A program made the translations under genes and the position numbers. A stretch of 64,000 bases of DNA, taken from the NCBI RefSeq assembly GCF_002163585.1, contig NZ_CP015579.1:3100001-3164000 (forward strand), in the 5' to 3' direction. The notes under the pieces are model-generated. The model did no database searches. It saw nothing but the letters and a program-made list of their open reading frames with translations, and was not told where the DNA came from. Source of the stretch: Tatumella citrea. GTDB taxonomy: Bacteria > Pseudomonadota > Gammaproteobacteria > Enterobacterales > Enterobacteriaceae. Below are positions 17,310 to 28,666 of this stretch, piece by piece (the stretch's first letter is position 1; each line of letters begins with the position of its first letter).

Positions 17310-18776
17310 TTAAGATCCGGTGCGGTAGTTTGGAGCTTCTTTAGTGATAGTCACGTCATGCACATGGCTTTCAGAAATACCGGCACCACTGATGCGAACA
17401 AATTCAGCTTTAGTGCGCAGATCATTAATCGTCTGGCAACCGGTCAGACCCATACATGAACGCAGGCCACCCATCTGCTGATGAATGATCTCTTTCAGAC
17501 GGCCTTTATAAGCCACACGCCCTTCAATACCTTCCGGCACCAGTTTATCCGCTGCGTTATCAGACTGGAAGTAGCGATCTGAAGATCCTTTAGACATCGC
17601 ACCCAGCGAGCCCATACCACGGTAAGATTTGAATGAACGCCCCTGATACAGTTCAATTTCGCCCGGAGACTCTTCGGTGCCGGCCAGCATGGAACCTACC
17701 ATGACACAGGAAGCACCGGCAGCAATGGCTTTCGCGATATCACCAGAGAAACGGATACCACCGTCTGCAATCACCGGAATACCGGTACCTTCCAGCGCTT
17801 CAACTGCGTCAGAAACAGCACTAATCTGCGGTACACCTACACCGGTAACAATACGGGTAGTACAGATAGAACCAGGACCAATCCCGACTTTAACCGCGCT
17901 GACACCTGCATCAGCCAGAGCTTTAGCACCGGCTGCGGTAGCAACGTTGCCACCAATAATTTCCAGGTTTGGATATTTAGCACGGGTATCACGGATACGT
18001 TGCAATACACCTTCAGAATGACCGTGAGAAGAGTCAATCAGCAACACATCAACACCGGCAGCAACCAGCGCATCTACACGCTCTTCGTTACCAGCACCAG
18101 CGCCAACAGCAGCACCAACGCGCAGACGGCCATGGGCATCTTTACAGGCGTTTGGTTTACGTTCAGCTTTCTGAAAATCTTTTACGGTGATCATGCCCAG
18201 CAGGTGGAAAGCGTCATCCACGACCAGTGCTTTTTCGATACGCTTTTCATGCATCTTTTGCAGTACAACTTCGCGTGAATCACTCTCTTTCACAGTGACC
18301 AGACGCTCTTTCGGTGTCATTACCGCAGAAACTGGCAGATTCAGATCGGTGACAAAACGCACGTCACGGCCGGTAATAATACCCACCAACTCGTTATCGC
18401 TGTTAACTACCGGATAACCGGCGAAACCATTAGTTTCAGTCAGACGTTTGACGTCCAGCAGTGAAGTAGTTGGCAGAACAGTTTGTGGATCAACGACCAC
18501 GCCACTTTCATACTTCTTCACTTTGCGGACTTCTTCAGCCTGGCGCTCAATCGTCATGTTTTTGTGAATAAAGCCCACACCGCCTTCCTGTGCCAGCGCA
18601 ATTGCCAGACGGGCTTCGGTCACGGTATCCATTGCGGCGGAAACCATTGGGATATTCAGACGGATATTTTTGGTCAGTTGCGTACCGAGTTCTGCAGTAT
18701 TTGGCAGTACGGTAGAGTGAGCAGGAACGAGTAAAACATCGTCAAACGTGAGGGCTTCTTTAATGATTCTTAGCAT
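17310..18776 (-). CDS. guaB: Inosine-5'-monophosphate dehydrogenase
   Basis: A 488-residue enzyme, the usual length, that oxidises IMP to XMP with NAD, the committed step to guanine nucleotides. The TIM barrel carries the catalytic loop [13 protein letters not shown] with the nucleophile Cys near residue 305; two CBS domains are inserted at about residues 93-205 ([28 protein letters not shown]). The flap region shows [18 protein letters not shown]. First gene of guaBA, divergent from xseA. A PurR-like box lies in the promoter at 18828-18843. Confidence 0.98.
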   Translation of the reverse strand: MLRIIKEALTFDDVLLVPAHSTVLPNTAELGTQLTKNIRLNIPMVSAAMDTVTEARLAIALAQEGGVGFIHKNMTIERQAEEVRKVKKYESGVVVDPQTVLPTTSLLDVKRLTETNGFAGYPVVNSDNELVGIITGRDVRFVTDLNLPVSAVMTPKERLVTVKESDSREVVLQKMHEKRIEKALVVDDAFHLLGMITVKDFQKAERKPNACKDAHGRLRVGAAVGAGAGNEERVDALVAAGVDVLLIDSSHGHSEGVLQRIRDTRAKYPNLEIIGGNVATAAGAKALADAGVSAVKVGIGPGSICTTRIVTGVGVPQISAVSDAVEALEGTGIPVIADGGIRFSGDIAKAIAAGASCVMVGSMLAGTEESPGEIELYQGRSFKSYRGMGSLGAMSKGSSDRYFQSDNAADKLVPEGIEGRVAYKGRLKEIIHQQMGGLRSCMGLTGCQTINDLRTKAEFVRISGAGISESHVHDVTITKEAPNYRTGS

Positions 18777-18817
18777 AGCAATATCTCGGCCTGGGAGTGA
18801 TAAAATATTGCAGCGGA

Positions 18818-18846
18818 ATTATACAGGGGCTAATCGATTGCCTCCA
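18818..18846 (-). promoter_or_regulatory. guaB promoter with PurR-like box
   Basis: On the minus strand a TATAAT -10 lies at 18818-18823. AGGCAATCGATTAGCC (18828-18843) matches most fixed positions of the PurR operator ANGCAANCGNTTNCNT and would overlap the -35 region, giving repression by PurR with hypoxanthine or guanine. Confidence 0.6.
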
Positions 18847-18866
18847 GCTTTTTTTATAAAAAACTC

Positions 18867-18894
18867 TTGATACTTACACAGGTCACTGTAGTAT
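18867..18894 (+). promoter_or_regulatory. Candidate xseA promoter
   Basis: TTGATA (18867-18872) and TAGTAT (18889-18894) are separated by 16 bases, about 40 bases before the xseA start codon. Confidence 0.45.
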
Positions 18895-18935
18895 CGGTTA
18901 ATTAACCCGCTGATTTACTATTTGATCTTCATCAC

Positions 18936-20330
18936 ATGTTGCACGACGAAAACGCCACAATTTTCTCTGTCAGCCGTCTAAATGCTACTGTCCGCAAGTT
19001 GCTGGAACATGAGATGGGCCGGGTCTGGCTGACCGCGGAAATTTCCAATTTTACCCGGCCTTCGTCAGGGCACTGGTACTTCACCCTGAAAGATGACAAT
19101 GCTCAGGTCCGAAGTGCTATGTTTCGCAGCAGTAATCAACGGGTCAGTTTTCGACCGCAAAACGGCCAGCAGGTGCTGGTTCGTGCTTCAGTCACCCTCT
19201 ACGATCCACGCGGCGATTATCAACTGATTGTTGAAAGCATGCAGCCTGCCGGTGAAGGACTGTTGCAACAGCAGTTTACCGAACTGAAAAACCGCCTGGA
19301 TGCCGAAGGGCTGTTTGCTGCAGAACATAAACAAGCTCTGCCCTCTCCTGCCCGCCAGGTCGGCGTAATTACTTCCGCCAGTGGTGCTGCGCTGCACGAT
19401 ATCCTGCAGGTATTACGCCGCAGGGATCCCTCTCTGCCGGTAGTGATTTATCCGACCGCCGTACAGGGTAATGATGCAGTTCCCGCCATTGTCCGCGCGA
19501 TTGAACTGGCAAATCAGCGTCAGGAATGTGATGTGTTGATTGTTGGCCGCGGCGGCGGCTCACTGGAAGATTTATGGTGTTTCAATGATGAACGGGTCGC
19601 CAGAGCTATTTTTGCCAGCCAGTTACCGATAGTCAGTGCTGTCGGCCATGAAACTGATGTCACCATTGCTGATTTTGTTGCCGATCTTCGGGCACCTACC
19701 CCCTCTGCGGCCGCAGAGCTGATTAGTCGTAACCAGACTGAACTGTTAAGGCAGCTACTCTCAGCGCAGCAACAGATGGAAATGGCGATGGATTTTTATC
19801 TGGCCCGCCGTCAGCGTAGCTTTGCACAACTTCAGCACCGCCTTAATCAGCAACATCCTGAATTGCGTCTTGCAAGGCAACACAACCAGCTGTCAGAACA
19901 GCAGCGCCGTCTTCAGGCTGCTTTGCAACAACAGTTACAAAAACACAGTCTGCGCTTTGAGCAACTCTCACAGCGTTTACAACGCCGTCAGCCACAATCT
20001 CAGATTTACCAGGCAAATCAGGAATTAGGGCAGTTGCGTTACCGGTTGCAGCAGGCAATCAGTCAACGGCTGAATGACAACCGTCAACGCTTTGGTACAC
20101 TGGCGGTACAACTGGAAACTGCCAGTCCATTAGCCACGCTGGCACGAGGATTCAGTGTAACCACCAAAGCCAACGGCGACGTGATTAAAAATACCCGTCA
20201 GTTGCAGCGCGGTGACACATTGCGTACCCGGCTAAATGATGGCTGGGTGGAGAGTGAAGTCACGGCAACTCAGCCTGCCATTACTCCTAAAAAGCGTCCT
20301 AAAGCCTCTTCGGATCCTGCCGCTCAGTAA
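18936..20330 (+). CDS. xseA: Exodeoxyribonuclease VII large subunit
   Basis: A 464-residue protein (456 in E. coli). With XseB it degrades single-stranded DNA in both directions to short oligonucleotides. The N-terminal OB-fold is seen at about residues 20-110 ([20 protein letters not shown]), then the catalytic domain with [29 protein letters not shown] and [21 protein letters not shown] cut across conserved segments, and a long Gln-rich coiled coil (about 255-390) that binds XseB. It is divergent from guaB as in E. coli. Confidence 0.97.
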   Translation: MLHDENATIFSVSRLNATVRKLLEHEMGRVWLTAEISNFTRPSSGHWYFTLKDDNAQVRSAMFRSSNQRVSFRPQNGQQVLVRASVTLYDPRGDYQLIVESMQPAGEGLLQQQFTELKNRLDAEGLFAAEHKQALPSPARQVGVITSASGAALHDILQVLRRRDPSLPVVIYPTAVQGNDAVPAIVRAIELANQRQECDVLIVGRGGGSLEDLWCFNDERVARAIFASQLPIVSAVGHETDVTIADFVADLRAPTPSAAAELISRNQTELLRQLLSAQQQMEMAMDFYLARRQRSFAQLQHRLNQQHPELRLARQHNQLSEQQRRLQAALQQQLQKHSLRFEQLSQRLQRRQPQSQIYQANQELGQLRYRLQQAISQRLNDNRQRFGTLAVQLETASPLATLARGFSVTTKANGDVIKNTRQLQRGDTLRTRLNDGWVESEVTATQPAITPKKRPKASSDPAAQ

Positions 20331-20418
20331 TCTGCCTTTTCGATGATGCTGTAATTCAGCAAGATCGGTCAGGACAGCCTCACAACAGGGCGACATACTT
20401 TCTCTACAGGAGAATGTT

Positions 20419-21303
20419 ATGCTGACCGATAAACAACGTTATACCGCTAATTATCAGAAACGAATCACTCAGGTGCTGGAATATATTGACAGTCATCTAT
20501 GTGAACCTCTGTTGCTGGAGAGCCTCAGTAAAGTGGCCCATTTTTCTGCATTCCACTTTCACCGGCAATTTACGGCCTGCATTGGCATCCCGCCAGGCCG
20601 TTATATCCAGCTATTGCGGCTGCGTTATGCATCATACCGGCTGGCATTTAATCCTGAGCAAAAGATTACCGATATCGCACTGGAGACGGGTTTTACTCAT
20701 TCTGAGTCATTCAGCCGTGCCTTTAAGCAGGTATTCGGAGTCTCTCCGGGCGAGTTTCGCCGCCAACCAGAGTGGCAGTCATGGCACAGTCAGATGCCGG
20801 CCGCTCCGCAAATCAGAAGAGAACCCGATATGCAAATTGCTATTGTTACTTTACCTGATATTCCTGTCGCTATGCTGGTTCATCAGGGATCTCCGGAAAC
20901 CATTAATCAGACTGCCGCCCGGTTTGTAGAGTGGAGGAAAACCAGCGGATATTCTCCGGTGCGTCGCTGTCGGACCTTTGGTATTGCGCCGGACGATCCG
21001 CACAACTGTGATCCGCAGCAGTTTCGTTTTATGATTGCCGGTGAAGTTTCTGCCGCGATACCTGAAGATAATGAGTTTGGTGTCGTGAACAGCGTAATCC
21101 CGGGCGGACGCTGTGCCACTGTGCGGCATCAGGGTTCTCATGAGCGGCTAACCGCGCTGGCGCAGTCACTGTACCGTGACTGGCTGCCTGCCAGTGGTGA
21201 GACGTTACGTGATTTTCCGCTGTGGTTTCACTACCATAACTTTGTTCATGAAGTCGCTGAGCATCAGTTAGTGACCGATATTTTTCTTCCACTTAACGAC
21301 TGA
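20419..21303 (+). CDS. AraC-family regulator with GyrI-like ligand domain
   Basis: A 294-residue protein with an N-terminal AraC DNA-binding domain (two helix-turn-helix motifs at about 15-115: LLLESLSKVAHFSAFHFHRQ and ITDIALETGFTHSESFSRAF) and a C-terminal GyrI-like small-molecule binding domain (about 135-290: VTLPDIPVAMLVHQGSPETI, FPLWFHYHNF). This Rob/SoxS-plus-GyrI layout is common in regulators of drug or stress response. It is inserted between xseA and yfgJ compared with E. coli, so it is an accessory gene in the conserved block. An AGGAG ribosome site precedes the ATG. Its targets are unknown. Confidence 0.88.
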   Translation: MLTDKQRYTANYQKRITQVLEYIDSHLCEPLLLESLSKVAHFSAFHFHRQFTACIGIPPGRYIQLLRLRYASYRLAFNPEQKITDIALETGFTHSESFSRAFKQVFGVSPGEFRRQPEWQSWHSQMPAAPQIRREPDMQIAIVTLPDIPVAMLVHQGSPETINQTAARFVEWRKTSGYSPVRRCRTFGIAPDDPHNCDPQQFRFMIAGEVSAAIPEDNEFGVVNSVIPGGRCATVRHQGSHERLTALAQSLYRDWLPASGETLRDFPLWFHYHNFVHEVAEHQLVTDIFLPLND

Positions 21304-21320
21304 TCTTGTCGTCTCAGCCA

Positions 21321-21545
21321 TTAACTTTCGATGACTTCCGGGCGCCACACTACGCGCGAAGAGGAAATCAGCCCATGCTGCTGGCAGAAAAAATCTACTG
21401 CACCACAGGCTTTCAGTACCTGTAGTGTCGTCTGACAGTCCGGACAGTAAGCGGTATTGCGGTAACAGGTATGGCATTTCGGGCACTGTATTTCGTCCTG
21501 TTCACCAGTGAGCGTGGACTGACAATGGCTGCAAATAACATTCAT
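21321..21545 (-). CDS. yfgJ: Zinc-ribbon protein YfgJ
   Basis: A 74-residue protein with four CxxC-type pairs: CSHC at 5-8, CPKC at 21-24, CPDC at 34-37 and later single Cys residues in ACGAVDFFCQQHG. This is the small zinc-ribbon protein YfgJ found next to der in enterobacteria. It probably binds one or two zinc ions; its function is not established. It lies upstream of nothing else on its strand and 50 bases from the der stop, with the der terminator between. Confidence 0.85.
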   Translation of the reverse strand: MNVICSHCQSTLTGEQDEIQCPKCHTCYRNTAYCPDCQTTLQVLKACGAVDFFCQQHGLISSSRVVWRPEVIES

Positions 21546-21562
21546 TAGCTGTCTCTCCCATT

Positions 21563-21587
21563 AAAAAGAGGGCCTTATAGCCCTCTT
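21563..21587 (-). terminator. der terminator
   Basis: An 8-bp perfect stem (AAGAGGGC/GCCCTCTT) with a 6-base loop is followed on the minus strand by a T-run into AATGG. It sits 8 bases before the yfgJ side of the gap and ends der transcription. Confidence 0.75.
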
Positions 21588-21594
21588 CTTCGAA

Positions 21595-23082
21595 TTATCG
21601 CTTGTTTTTCTTCAGATGCGACATCAGACGTTTACGCTTACGCTGCTGAGTAGGCGTCAGCAGGTTACGTTTGCCTGCATACGGGTTCTCCCCTTCCTTA
21701 AACTGAATCCGGATAGGGGTACCCATTACATTCAGTGAACGACGGAAATAGTTCATCAGATAACGTTTGTAGGAATCTGGCAGGTCTTTAACCTGATTAC
21801 CGTGAATTACCACAATCGGAGGGTTATATCCGCCGGCATGGGCATATTTCAGTTTGACACGGCGGCCACGGACCAGCGGTGGCTGATGGTCTTCTTCCGC
21901 CATATTCATCACACGGGTGAGCATGGAGGTATTCACACGACGGGTTGCGCTGTCATACGCTTCGGTAATCGATTCAAACAAATTACCTACACCGCTACCG
22001 TGCAATGCAGAAATAAAGTGCACGCGGGCGAAATCAATAAAGCCCAGTCGGTAGTCGAGAGCCTCTTTAACTTCTTCTTTAATTTCCTGTGATAAACCAT
22101 CCCACTTATTCACCACAATAACCAGTGAACGACCGCTGTTCAGAATAAAGCCCAGCAATGACAGGTCCTGATCAGAGATACCTTCATGGGCATCAATAAC
22201 CAGTAACACCACGTTTGCATCTTCAATCGCCTGCAGTGTTTTGATCACCGAAAATTTTTCAACCGTATCGGTCACTTTACCGCGTTTGCGAACCCCGGCA
22301 GTATCAATCAGTATATATTCGCGATCATCACGTTCCATCGGAATATAGATACTGTCGCGGGTGGTTCCCGGCATATCGTAAACCACAACGCGGTCTTCAC
22401 CCAGAAAACGGTTAGTCAGCGTAGACTTACCAACATTCGGACGTCCGACGATCGCCAGTTTGATAGGCAGAGTCGTCGGATCAAAATCGTCTTCTTCGTC
22501 TTCAGGAATGCTGTCGTTTTCTTCTGCTTCAAGGGCTGCCCAATAGGCCGCATTTTCCTGCTCTTCGGTGAGCTCTTCAGGTTCTTCAGTTTCCATCCAC
22601 GGCTCAAGTACCGCTTCGAGCAGGTTATGCACACCACGACCATGAGTAGCTGCAATCGGATGAATCTCGCCCATACCCAGTGAATAGAAATCAAGCACTG
22701 CATTGGTAGGGTCCATACCATCGGTTTTATTGGCAACCAGGAACGTCGGCTTCTGGCGGGTACGCAGGTGCTGTGCAATCTGTTCATCCGCAGGCATGAT
22801 CCCCGCACGGGCATCCACCAGGAACAGAACGATATCCGCCTCTTCAATCGCCATCAGCGACTGGGCTGCCATACGGGTTTCAACACCCTCTTCCATGCCA
22901 TCGATACCACCGGTATCAATCACTATATATTCCTGACCTTCTACCTCAGCGCGCCCGTACTTACGATCACGTGTCAGACCAGGGAAATCCGCCACAAGCG
23001 CATCACGGGTACGCGTTAAACGGTTAAAAAGAGTGGATTTTCCTACATTGGGGCGTCCAACAAGCGCGACCACAGGTACCAT
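21595..23082 (-). CDS. der: Ribosome assembly GTPase Der (EngA)
   Basis: A 495-residue protein (490 in E. coli) with two tandem GTPase domains, each with a P-loop [10 protein letters not shown] (near residues 8 and 213), G3 motifs DTGGIDG and [12 protein letters not shown]4 NKTDG and NKWDG, and a C-terminal KH-like domain ending in a basic tail ([17 protein letters not shown]). An acidic linker (EEDEEDDF) lies between the G domains. It acts in late 50S subunit assembly. It follows bamB on the same strand, as in E. coli. Confidence 0.98.
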   Translation of the reverse strand: MVPVVALVGRPNVGKSTLFNRLTRTRDALVADFPGLTRDRKYGRAEVEGQEYIVIDTGGIDGMEEGVETRMAAQSLMAIEEADIVLFLVDARAGIMPADEQIAQHLRTRQKPTFLVANKTDGMDPTNAVLDFYSLGMGEIHPIAATHGRGVHNLLEAVLEPWMETEEPEELTEEQENAAYWAALEAEENDSIPEDEEDDFDPTTLPIKLAIVGRPNVGKSTLTNRFLGEDRVVVYDMPGTTRDSIYIPMERDDREYILIDTAGVRKRGKVTDTVEKFSVIKTLQAIEDANVVLLVIDAHEGISDQDLSLLGFILNSGRSLVIVVNKWDGLSQEIKEEVKEALDYRLGFIDFARVHFISALHGSGVGNLFESITEAYDSATRRVNTSMLTRVMNMAEEDHQPPLVRGRRVKLKYAHAGGYNPPIVVIHGNQVKDLPDSYKRYLMNYFRRSLNVMGTPIRIQFKEGENPYAGKRNLLTPTQQRKRKRLMSHLKKNKR

Positions 23083-23185
23083 AATAAAGCCTCATTACAA
23101 AAAATATTTCGACCGAATCGGATGATTATAACGATTAGTTGTGCAGAGTTCAGGCTATTCACCAGAAAATCTACAGGCCGAAGAA

Positions 23186-23219
23186 AAACGAAACGGCCCC
23201 TGTATCACAGGAGCCGTCA
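23186..23219 (-). terminator. Hairpin between bamB and der
   Basis: ACGGCCCCTG and CAGGAGCCGT form a 10-bp stem with one mismatch; on the minus strand TTTCGTTTTTC follows. It should reduce read-through from the bamB operon into der. Confidence 0.6.
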
Positions 23220-23256
23220 TTAGCAGGTCATTTTAACCCGTACTTTTGCCGGTAAC

Positions 23257-24438
23257 TCAGCGTTTAAAGGCGTAAACCTCGCCTTTCTTCGCCTGGATAA
23301 TCAGTTTATCACCGGCAACGATTGGCTGAGTCTGGAAGCCTGATTTGTCCACTTTTTGCTGAGCAACAAAGCGACCATCCTGAGTGTTCATCCAGTGCAG
23401 ATAACCTTCACCATCACCAACCACCAGGTAACCGTCAAACAGTACTGGTGAGGTCAGATTACGGTGCAGCAGACCACTCTGACGCCAGATTTCAACTCCG
23501 CCATCAGCATTAACAGCATCTACACGGTCATCCTGATCGACCAGGTAAATCCGGCCATTATCTACCAGCAGGTTTTTCACGCCGCCAATATCACGTTTCC
23601 ACTGAATCTGGCCTGAACGCAGATCCAGTGCTGATAAATCACCGTTATAAGCCAGCACATAAACTACACCGTTCACAATCACCGGAGTCGTATCAACATC
23701 ACTCAGACGATCAATCTCTGTAGCGCCGCTTGGCTGAGAAATACGTTGCTGCCAGATCATCTGACCCTGGTTCATGATAACAGCACTGACGCGGCCGTTA
23801 TCACCACCAACAATGGCTCCGCCAAAAGCGACTGCCGGGGCAGATTCACCACGCAGAGAGAGTGCCGGGATATCCAGGTTGACCACCCACTTGCTGGCAC
23901 CAGTCGTCTGATCTAATGCCTGCAGAATACCATTACTGGTATGGATCAGCACCAGACCGTCACTGACTACCGGATGTGATACCGCTTCACCGGAAACCTG
24001 GGTGTGCCAGGCAACTGAACCGTCTTTAGTATTCAGCGCAAACACTTCACCGTGCTCACTGCCGATATACAGCAAATCACCCTGTACGGTGATCCCGCCA
24101 GACAGCATTGCGGAGAGGTTTGAAGAGAAGAAGCCGGTTTTGGTAGAAAGATCGACTTTCCATTTTTCCTTACCGGTATCCGCATCCAGTGCTTCTACGA
24201 TACCAAAGCGGTCGGCCGCATAAACAACATTGTCCTGCCATGCCGGATGCAGATTAGAGTAAAAATCACCCACTCCGTCGCCGACCGACTTATCCCAGAC
24301 CTGAGTCGGATTGAACTGATTCACCACTGTAGGCAGTGGAGACATTTTAACTGCATCTTCTTCGCCACTGAATAGCGAACAACCGCTGAGCAAAGTGACT
24401 GAAAACAGTCCCGGCAGCAGGTATTTACGTAATTCCAT
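23257..24438 (-). CDS. bamB: Outer membrane assembly lipoprotein BamB
   Basis: A 393-residue lipoprotein with lipobox LLSGC (Cys20), then an eight-bladed PQQ-type beta-propeller (repeats such as VEALDADTGKEKWKVDL, LQALDQTTGASKWVVNLD and LSALDLRSGQIQWKRD). It is part of the BamABCDE complex on the inner face of the outer membrane and helps insert beta-barrel proteins. It lies 19 bases downstream of yfgM in the hisS-yfgM-bamB group. Confidence 0.97.
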   Translation of the reverse strand: MELRKYLLPGLFSVTLLSGCSLFSGEEDAVKMSPLPTVVNQFNPTQVWDKSVGDGVGDFYSNLHPAWQDNVVYAADRFGIVEALDADTGKEKWKVDLSTKTGFFSSNLSAMLSGGITVQGDLLYIGSEHGEVFALNTKDGSVAWHTQVSGEAVSHPVVSDGLVLIHTSNGILQALDQTTGASKWVVNLDIPALSLRGESAPAVAFGGAIVGGDNGRVSAVIMNQGQMIWQQRISQPSGATEIDRLSDVDTTPVIVNGVVYVLAYNGDLSALDLRSGQIQWKRDIGGVKNLLVDNGRIYLVDQDDRVDAVNADGGVEIWRQSGLLHRNLTSPVLFDGYLVVGDGEGYLHWMNTQDGRFVAQQKVDKSGFQTQPIVAGDKLIIQAKKGEVYAFKR

Positions 24439-24457
24439 GCGCTCTCTCTTTACAGTC

Positions 24458-25075
24458 TTAGCTTAAATTATTCAATTTCATCTGCATCATCTGTTTCAGT
24501 GCAGGTGAAGCATTAGAATCAATACCTTTACTCCAGGCTGCACGGGCACCCTGGGTATCGCCTTTACTCAGCAAAGCATCACCGCGAACATCTGCTGCCA
24601 TCGCCGTCCAGCTGTCCCCTTTCACATTATCCAGGGTTTTCAGAGCATCATCAGCCTGCTTCTGCTGTAACTGCAAACGTGCCAGGCGAAGACTCATCAC
24701 CGCCTGGAGATTAGCATCTTCAGTATCTTTGATTCCCTGCTGAAGCTGCAGAGCCGCTTTATCAGTCTGCCCCGCATCAACATAGACTTTCGCCAAATCC
24801 ATCGCCGCTAATGCGCCGTAAGAACCATGAGTCTGACTCACGAAAGCTGAAACAGCATCCAGTGTTTCAGGTTTATCAGCCTTCATTGCCTCTGTCAGTT
24901 GCTGGTAGCGGGCAGAGTTTTCCAGAGCAGTATTTTCCTGATGGCTGACCCAATAGCGCCAGCCACCCAGAGCAACGAGACCAATCACTATTCCAGCGGC
25001 CAGAGCTTTACCATTATTGGCAAAGAAATGTTTGAGAGCATCAGTCTGCTCATGTTCATTGCTGTAAACTTCCAC
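24458..25075 (-). CDS. yfgM: Ancillary SecYEG translocon subunit YfgM
   Basis: A 205-residue protein with one N-terminal membrane segment (about residues 21-42, KALAAGIVIGLVALGGWRYW) and a periplasmic TPR-like domain (VYVDAGQTDKAALQLQQGI, ADDALKTLDNVKGDSW). YfgM works with the periplasmic chaperone PpiD at the Sec translocon. The gene is between hisS and bamB, as in E. coli, and is probably co-transcribed with both. Confidence 0.95.
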   Translation of the reverse strand: MEVYSNEHEQTDALKHFFANNGKALAAGIVIGLVALGGWRYWVSHQENTALENSARYQQLTEAMKADKPETLDAVSAFVSQTHGSYGALAAMDLAKVYVDAGQTDKAALQLQQGIKDTEDANLQAVMSLRLARLQLQQKQADDALKTLDNVKGDSWTAMAADVRGDALLSKGDTQGARAAWSKGIDSNASPALKQMMQMKLNNLS

Positions 25076-25114
25076 GCAATCCTACTCCTGTAAAAGCTTA
25101 ATAATATCCGTCAG

Positions 25115-26389
25115 TTACTGTAACGCAGACAGCAATACTCCGGATATGTCATCCCGGGTTACCGTTTGCTGGTCGCCGGAACGCAGATCTTTGATGACAA
25201 CCTGGTTGTTTTTAACTTCATCTTCACCCAGTACCAGGGCCAGACGGGCACCCCACTTGTCTGCACGGGCGAATTGTTTTTTGAAGTTACCACCACCAAA
25301 ATTGGTCATCAGTTTAATTTCCGGAATGGCATCACGCAGGCTTTCGGCCAACTGCATGGCAGCTGACTGTACGCCGGCACCGGAAGCGATAACATAGACA
25401 TCGACTTTACGGGTCGGTTCAAATTCCGGGTTAACTGCCTGAACTAAAAGTACCAGCCGTTCCAGACCCATCGCAAAACCGACCGCCGGAGTTGCCCTGC
25501 CACCCAGTTGTTCCACCAGCCCGTCATAACGACCGCCGGCACAAACCGTGCCCTGAGAGCCCAGGCTATTGGTAACCCATTCAAACACTGTACGGTTATA
25601 ATAATCCAGACCACGCACCAGGCGCTGGTTCACGGTATAGCTGATCCCCATATCGTCCAGCAGGCTGCACAGACCAGTAAAATGTTCGCGCGATTCATCA
25701 TCCAGGTAATCACCTAACTGCGGAGCATCATTCAGCAGTTGCTGGATATCCTGGTTTTTGCTGTCCAGAACACGTAACGGATTGGTATACATCCGGCGCT
25801 TACAGTCATCATCGAGTGCATCTTTATGCTGCTCGAGGAATGCCACCAGTGCGTCACGATAATTTGCACGGGCTTCTAATGAACCAATAGAGTTCAGTTC
25901 CAGGCGAACATGTTCCGCAATCCCCAGGGCTTTCCACCAGCGGGCGGTCATCATGATCAATTCAGCATCAACATCCGGCCCGTTCAGACCAAATACTTCA
26001 GCGCCAATCTGGTGAAACTGACGATAACGGCCTTTTTGCGGACGCTCATAGCGGAACATCGGTCCGATGTACCATAAACGCTGTTCCTGATTGTATAACA
26101 GGCCGTGTTCAATACCGGCACGCACACAACCCGCAGTCCCTTCAGGACGCAGCGTCAGGCTGTCGCCATTACGATCATCAAAAGTGTACATCTCTTTTTC
26201 AACCACATCGGTCACTTCGCCGATGGCGCGCTTAAAAAGAGGAGTTTGTTCGACTATCGGCAGGCGGATCTCGCTGAAGCCATAGCCTGCCAGAACCTGT
26301 TTCAGGACCTGCTCAATTCGTTGCCAAAGTGCGGTATCTGCTGGCAGATAATCGTTCATTCCGCGGATAGCCTGAATATTCTTCGCCAC
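25115..26389 (-). CDS. hisS: Histidyl-tRNA synthetase
   Basis: A 424-residue class II synthetase, identical in length to the E. coli enzyme when started at the GTG at 26389 ([15 protein letters not shown] follows). The frame is open 13 codons further to 26428, but those residues do not belong to the family. Motif 2 ([16 protein letters not shown]), the histidine A motif [15 protein letters not shown] and motif 3 (GFAMGLERL) are present, with the C-terminal anticodon-binding domain after about residue 325. It follows ispG with about 110 bases between. Confidence 0.97.
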   Translation of the reverse strand: MAKNIQAIRGMNDYLPADTALWQRIEQVLKQVLAGYGFSEIRLPIVEQTPLFKRAIGEVTDVVEKEMYTFDDRNGDSLTLRPEGTAGCVRAGIEHGLLYNQEQRLWYIGPMFRYERPQKGRYRQFHQIGAEVFGLNGPDVDAELIMMTARWWKALGIAEHVRLELNSIGSLEARANYRDALVAFLEQHKDALDDDCKRRMYTNPLRVLDSKNQDIQQLLNDAPQLGDYLDDESREHFTGLCSLLDDMGISYTVNQRLVRGLDYYNRTVFEWVTNSLGSQGTVCAGGRYDGLVEQLGGRATPAVGFAMGLERLVLLVQAVNPEFEPTRKVDVYVIASGAGVQSAAMQLAESLRDAIPEIKLMTNFGGGNFKKQFARADKWGARLALVLGEDEVKNNQVVIKDLRSGDQQTVTRDDISGVLLSALQ

Positions 26390-26497
26390 GTCAAAATCTC
26401 TTAAAACAAAAAACCTGTCCGGCATCATACCTTATGAGGCAGATACCGCACAGGAGCAATCGTTAAACAATGCACCCACTCACGGAATGCATCTCCC

Positions 26498-27619
26498 TTA
26501 TTTCTCAACCTGACGAACATCGATCCGGTGATTTTCATCCAGCATCGAAGCTTTAGCGCGAATTCGTGCTTCAAGCTGTTCAATCATATCAGTATTATCC
26601 AGCCGTTCACGTTGACGGACTCCGTCTTCGTAGAAACCGCTTTTTTTACTGCCGCCGGTCACACCCAGCGTGGAAACTGTCGCTTCTCCCGGACCGTTCA
26701 CTACACAACCGATGATCGACACATCCATTGGGGTAATGATGTCTTCAAGACGCTGTTCCAGCGCATTCACCGTACCAATGACATCGAATTCCTGACGGGA
26801 ACAGGTTGGGCAGGCAATAAAGTTGATACCACGTGCGCGAATACGCAGTGATTTAAGAATATCAAAACCTACTTTGATTTCTTCAACCGGGTCGGCCGCC
26901 AGTGAGATACGCAGGGTATCGCCAATCCCTTCCGATAACAGCAGGCCCAGGCCAATGGCAGATTTTACCGAGCCCGCACGGGCGCCACCGGCTTCGGTGA
27001 TCCCCAGATGCAGTGGCTGATCAATCTGTTTAGCCAGCAGACGATAGGATTCAACGGCGAGGAACACATCAGAAGCTTTAACACTGACTTTGAACTGGTC
27101 GAAGTTCAGCCGATCCAGGTGATCCACATGGCGCATCGCTGATTCCAGCAGTGCCTGAGGGGTAGGTTCACCATATTTTTCCTGCAGATCTTTTTCCAGA
27201 GAACCTGCATTCACTCCGATACGAATTGGAATGTTGTAGTCACGAGCACAATCCACAACCTGGCGGATACGCTCATTATTACCGATATTACCGGGGTTGA
27301 TTCGTAAACAGTCCACCCCGTATTCTGCGACTTTCAGGGCTATCCGGTAGTCAAAATGAATGTCAGCCACCAGCGGTACGCTGACGCGCTGTTTAATCAG
27401 CCTGAAAGCTTCGGCCGCATCCATCGTAGGTACAGACACACGAACAATATCTGCCCCTACCCGTTCCAGCGCTTTAATTTGTGCAACGGTTGCGTCAACA
27501 TCTGTAGTCCGGGTATTCGTCATCGACTGGACGGCAATAGGCGCTCCGTCGCCGACTGGCACCTTACCAACATAAATCCGGGTGGATTTACGGCGGTTTA
27601 TTGGAGCCTGGTTATGCAT
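26498..27619 (-). CDS. ispG: 4-hydroxy-3-methylbut-2-enyl diphosphate synthase
   Basis: A 373-residue [4Fe-4S] enzyme of the MEP isoprenoid pathway that reduces MEcPP to HMBPP. The N-terminal TIM barrel has [14 protein letters not shown]; the C-terminal cluster domain shows the ligands in [13 protein letters not shown] and the later [13 protein letters not shown]. The start at 27619 ([14 protein letters not shown]) equals the E. coli start; an ATG five codons upstream has no better ribosome site. It lies directly downstream of rodZ, separated by 33 bases. Confidence 0.97.
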   Translation of the reverse strand: MHNQAPINRRKSTRIYVGKVPVGDGAPIAVQSMTNTRTTDVDATVAQIKALERVGADIVRVSVPTMDAAEAFRLIKQRVSVPLVADIHFDYRIALKVAEYGVDCLRINPGNIGNNERIRQVVDCARDYNIPIRIGVNAGSLEKDLQEKYGEPTPQALLESAMRHVDHLDRLNFDQFKVSVKASDVFLAVESYRLLAKQIDQPLHLGITEAGGARAGSVKSAIGLGLLLSEGIGDTLRISLAADPVEEIKVGFDILKSLRIRARGINFIACPTCSRQEFDVIGTVNALEQRLEDIITPMDVSIIGCVVNGPGEATVSTLGVTGGSKKSGFYEDGVRQRERLDNTDMIEQLEARIRAKASMLDENHRIDVRQVEK

Positions 27620-27652
27620 ATTTTTTCTCCACAAGTCCCTTGAGACGGCACG

Positions 27653-28666
27653 TTACTGTGCACCAATCGTCAGGCGGGCGACCTGGTTTGTACGAATAAA
27701 ACGACTTAAATCTACTGGCTGACCACGGAACTGAACAGAGACAGCCGCTGGTGCGCCAATTTTTAACCGGTATGGGGTTTTACCACTCAGGTTAAGCATT
27801 CCACCTTTGTGCTGCAAACCACTGAACAGCTTTTTACCTGTGGCATCAGTAACTTCCAGCCAGCAGTCCGCATTAAAATTCATCACCACTGCATCAGGGC
27901 TGACCGGTGCAGGAGTTGCAGCAGCAGGAGCAGTCTGGCTGTCAGCTGTTGCCGGAGTACCTGTAGTTGCTGAAGTCTGGTCTGCTGTGTTACCAGCGGC
28001 AGGCAGTGAAGTCTGGGACGGAGAAACGGCCGCAGGCTGCTCTGTTGGTTGCGTGGTCGTGTTACTGGCAGAAGCTGCCGGGACAGAGCCAGCAGTTGCC
28101 GGAGTAGTATCGGTAGCAACTGGTGCTGAGTTATTATCAGTCGGAGTACTGTCAGCATCACCGGTAGATAACGGGATAGACTGTTCATTGCCACTGGCAG
28201 AATTATCGGTAGCAGAATTGGTCATCGCGGCCATATCCGCCTGGGATGCTTTGTGGTTCTGCCACCACCATGCCACAGTCAGGCCAATAACCACCAGGAT
28301 AACCAGCACAGTAAAGGTTGTCAGCATACCATCGCGCTTTTTACGCCTGCTGCTGCTACCCAGTGAGATATTGTGCATTGGGGTTATTTTGGCTGAACGT
28401 ACCGGTGCCTGCTTCGAAAGCATTGGCAAAATGTCATCTTCCGGCACGTTGACCAGACGGGCATAAGAGCGGATATATCCGCGTAAGAAGGTCGCCGCGA
28501 GATCAGCCGGTGACTTATCCTCCTCGATATCGCGTACCGTGGACACTTTCAGGCAAAGACGTTCTGCAACATTCTGCTGCGTCAGCCCTTTGGATTCACG
28601 GGCTATACGCAGGCGTTCACCTGTGGACTGGACTGCAGATTTTTCTTGGGTGGCTTCAGTATTCAT
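27653..28666 (-). CDS. rodZ: Cytoskeletal protein RodZ
   Basis: A 337-residue bitopic inner membrane protein. It has an N-terminal helix-turn-helix domain of the Xre type that binds MreB (about 17-80: [20 protein letters not shown]), a membrane segment (about 112-133, [20 protein letters not shown]), a long Ser/Thr/Ala/Pro/Gln-rich periplasmic linker and a C-terminal DUF4115 domain (about 258-337). It keeps the rod shape with MreB. The start overlaps the pilW stop by 11 bases, and ispG follows. Confidence 0.96.
   Translation of the reverse strand: MNTEATQEKSAVQSTGERLRIARESKGLTQQNVAERLCLKVSTVRDIEEDKSPADLAATFLRGYIRSYARLVNVPEDDILPMLSKQAPVRSAKITPMHNISLGSSSRRKKRDGMLTTFTVLVILVVIGLTVAWWWQNHKASQADMAAMTNSATDNSASGNEQSIPLSTGDADSTPTDNNSAPVATDTTPATAGSVPAASASNTTTQPTEQPAAVSPSQTSLPAAGNTADQTSATTGTPATADSQTAPAAATPAPVSPDAVVMNFNADCWLEVTDATGKKLFSGLQHKGGMLNLSGKTPYRLKIGAPAAVSVQFRGQPVDLSRFIRTNQVARLTIGAQ

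Noticed and set aside
16683-17459. 258-codon open frame opposite guaA and guaB
   Set aside because: Long only because of codon bias on the opposite strand; guaA and guaB are unmistakable.
27807-28466. 219-codon open frame opposite rodZ
   Set aside because: It mirrors the repetitive Ala/Thr/Pro-rich linker of rodZ in another frame; a shadow of the real gene.
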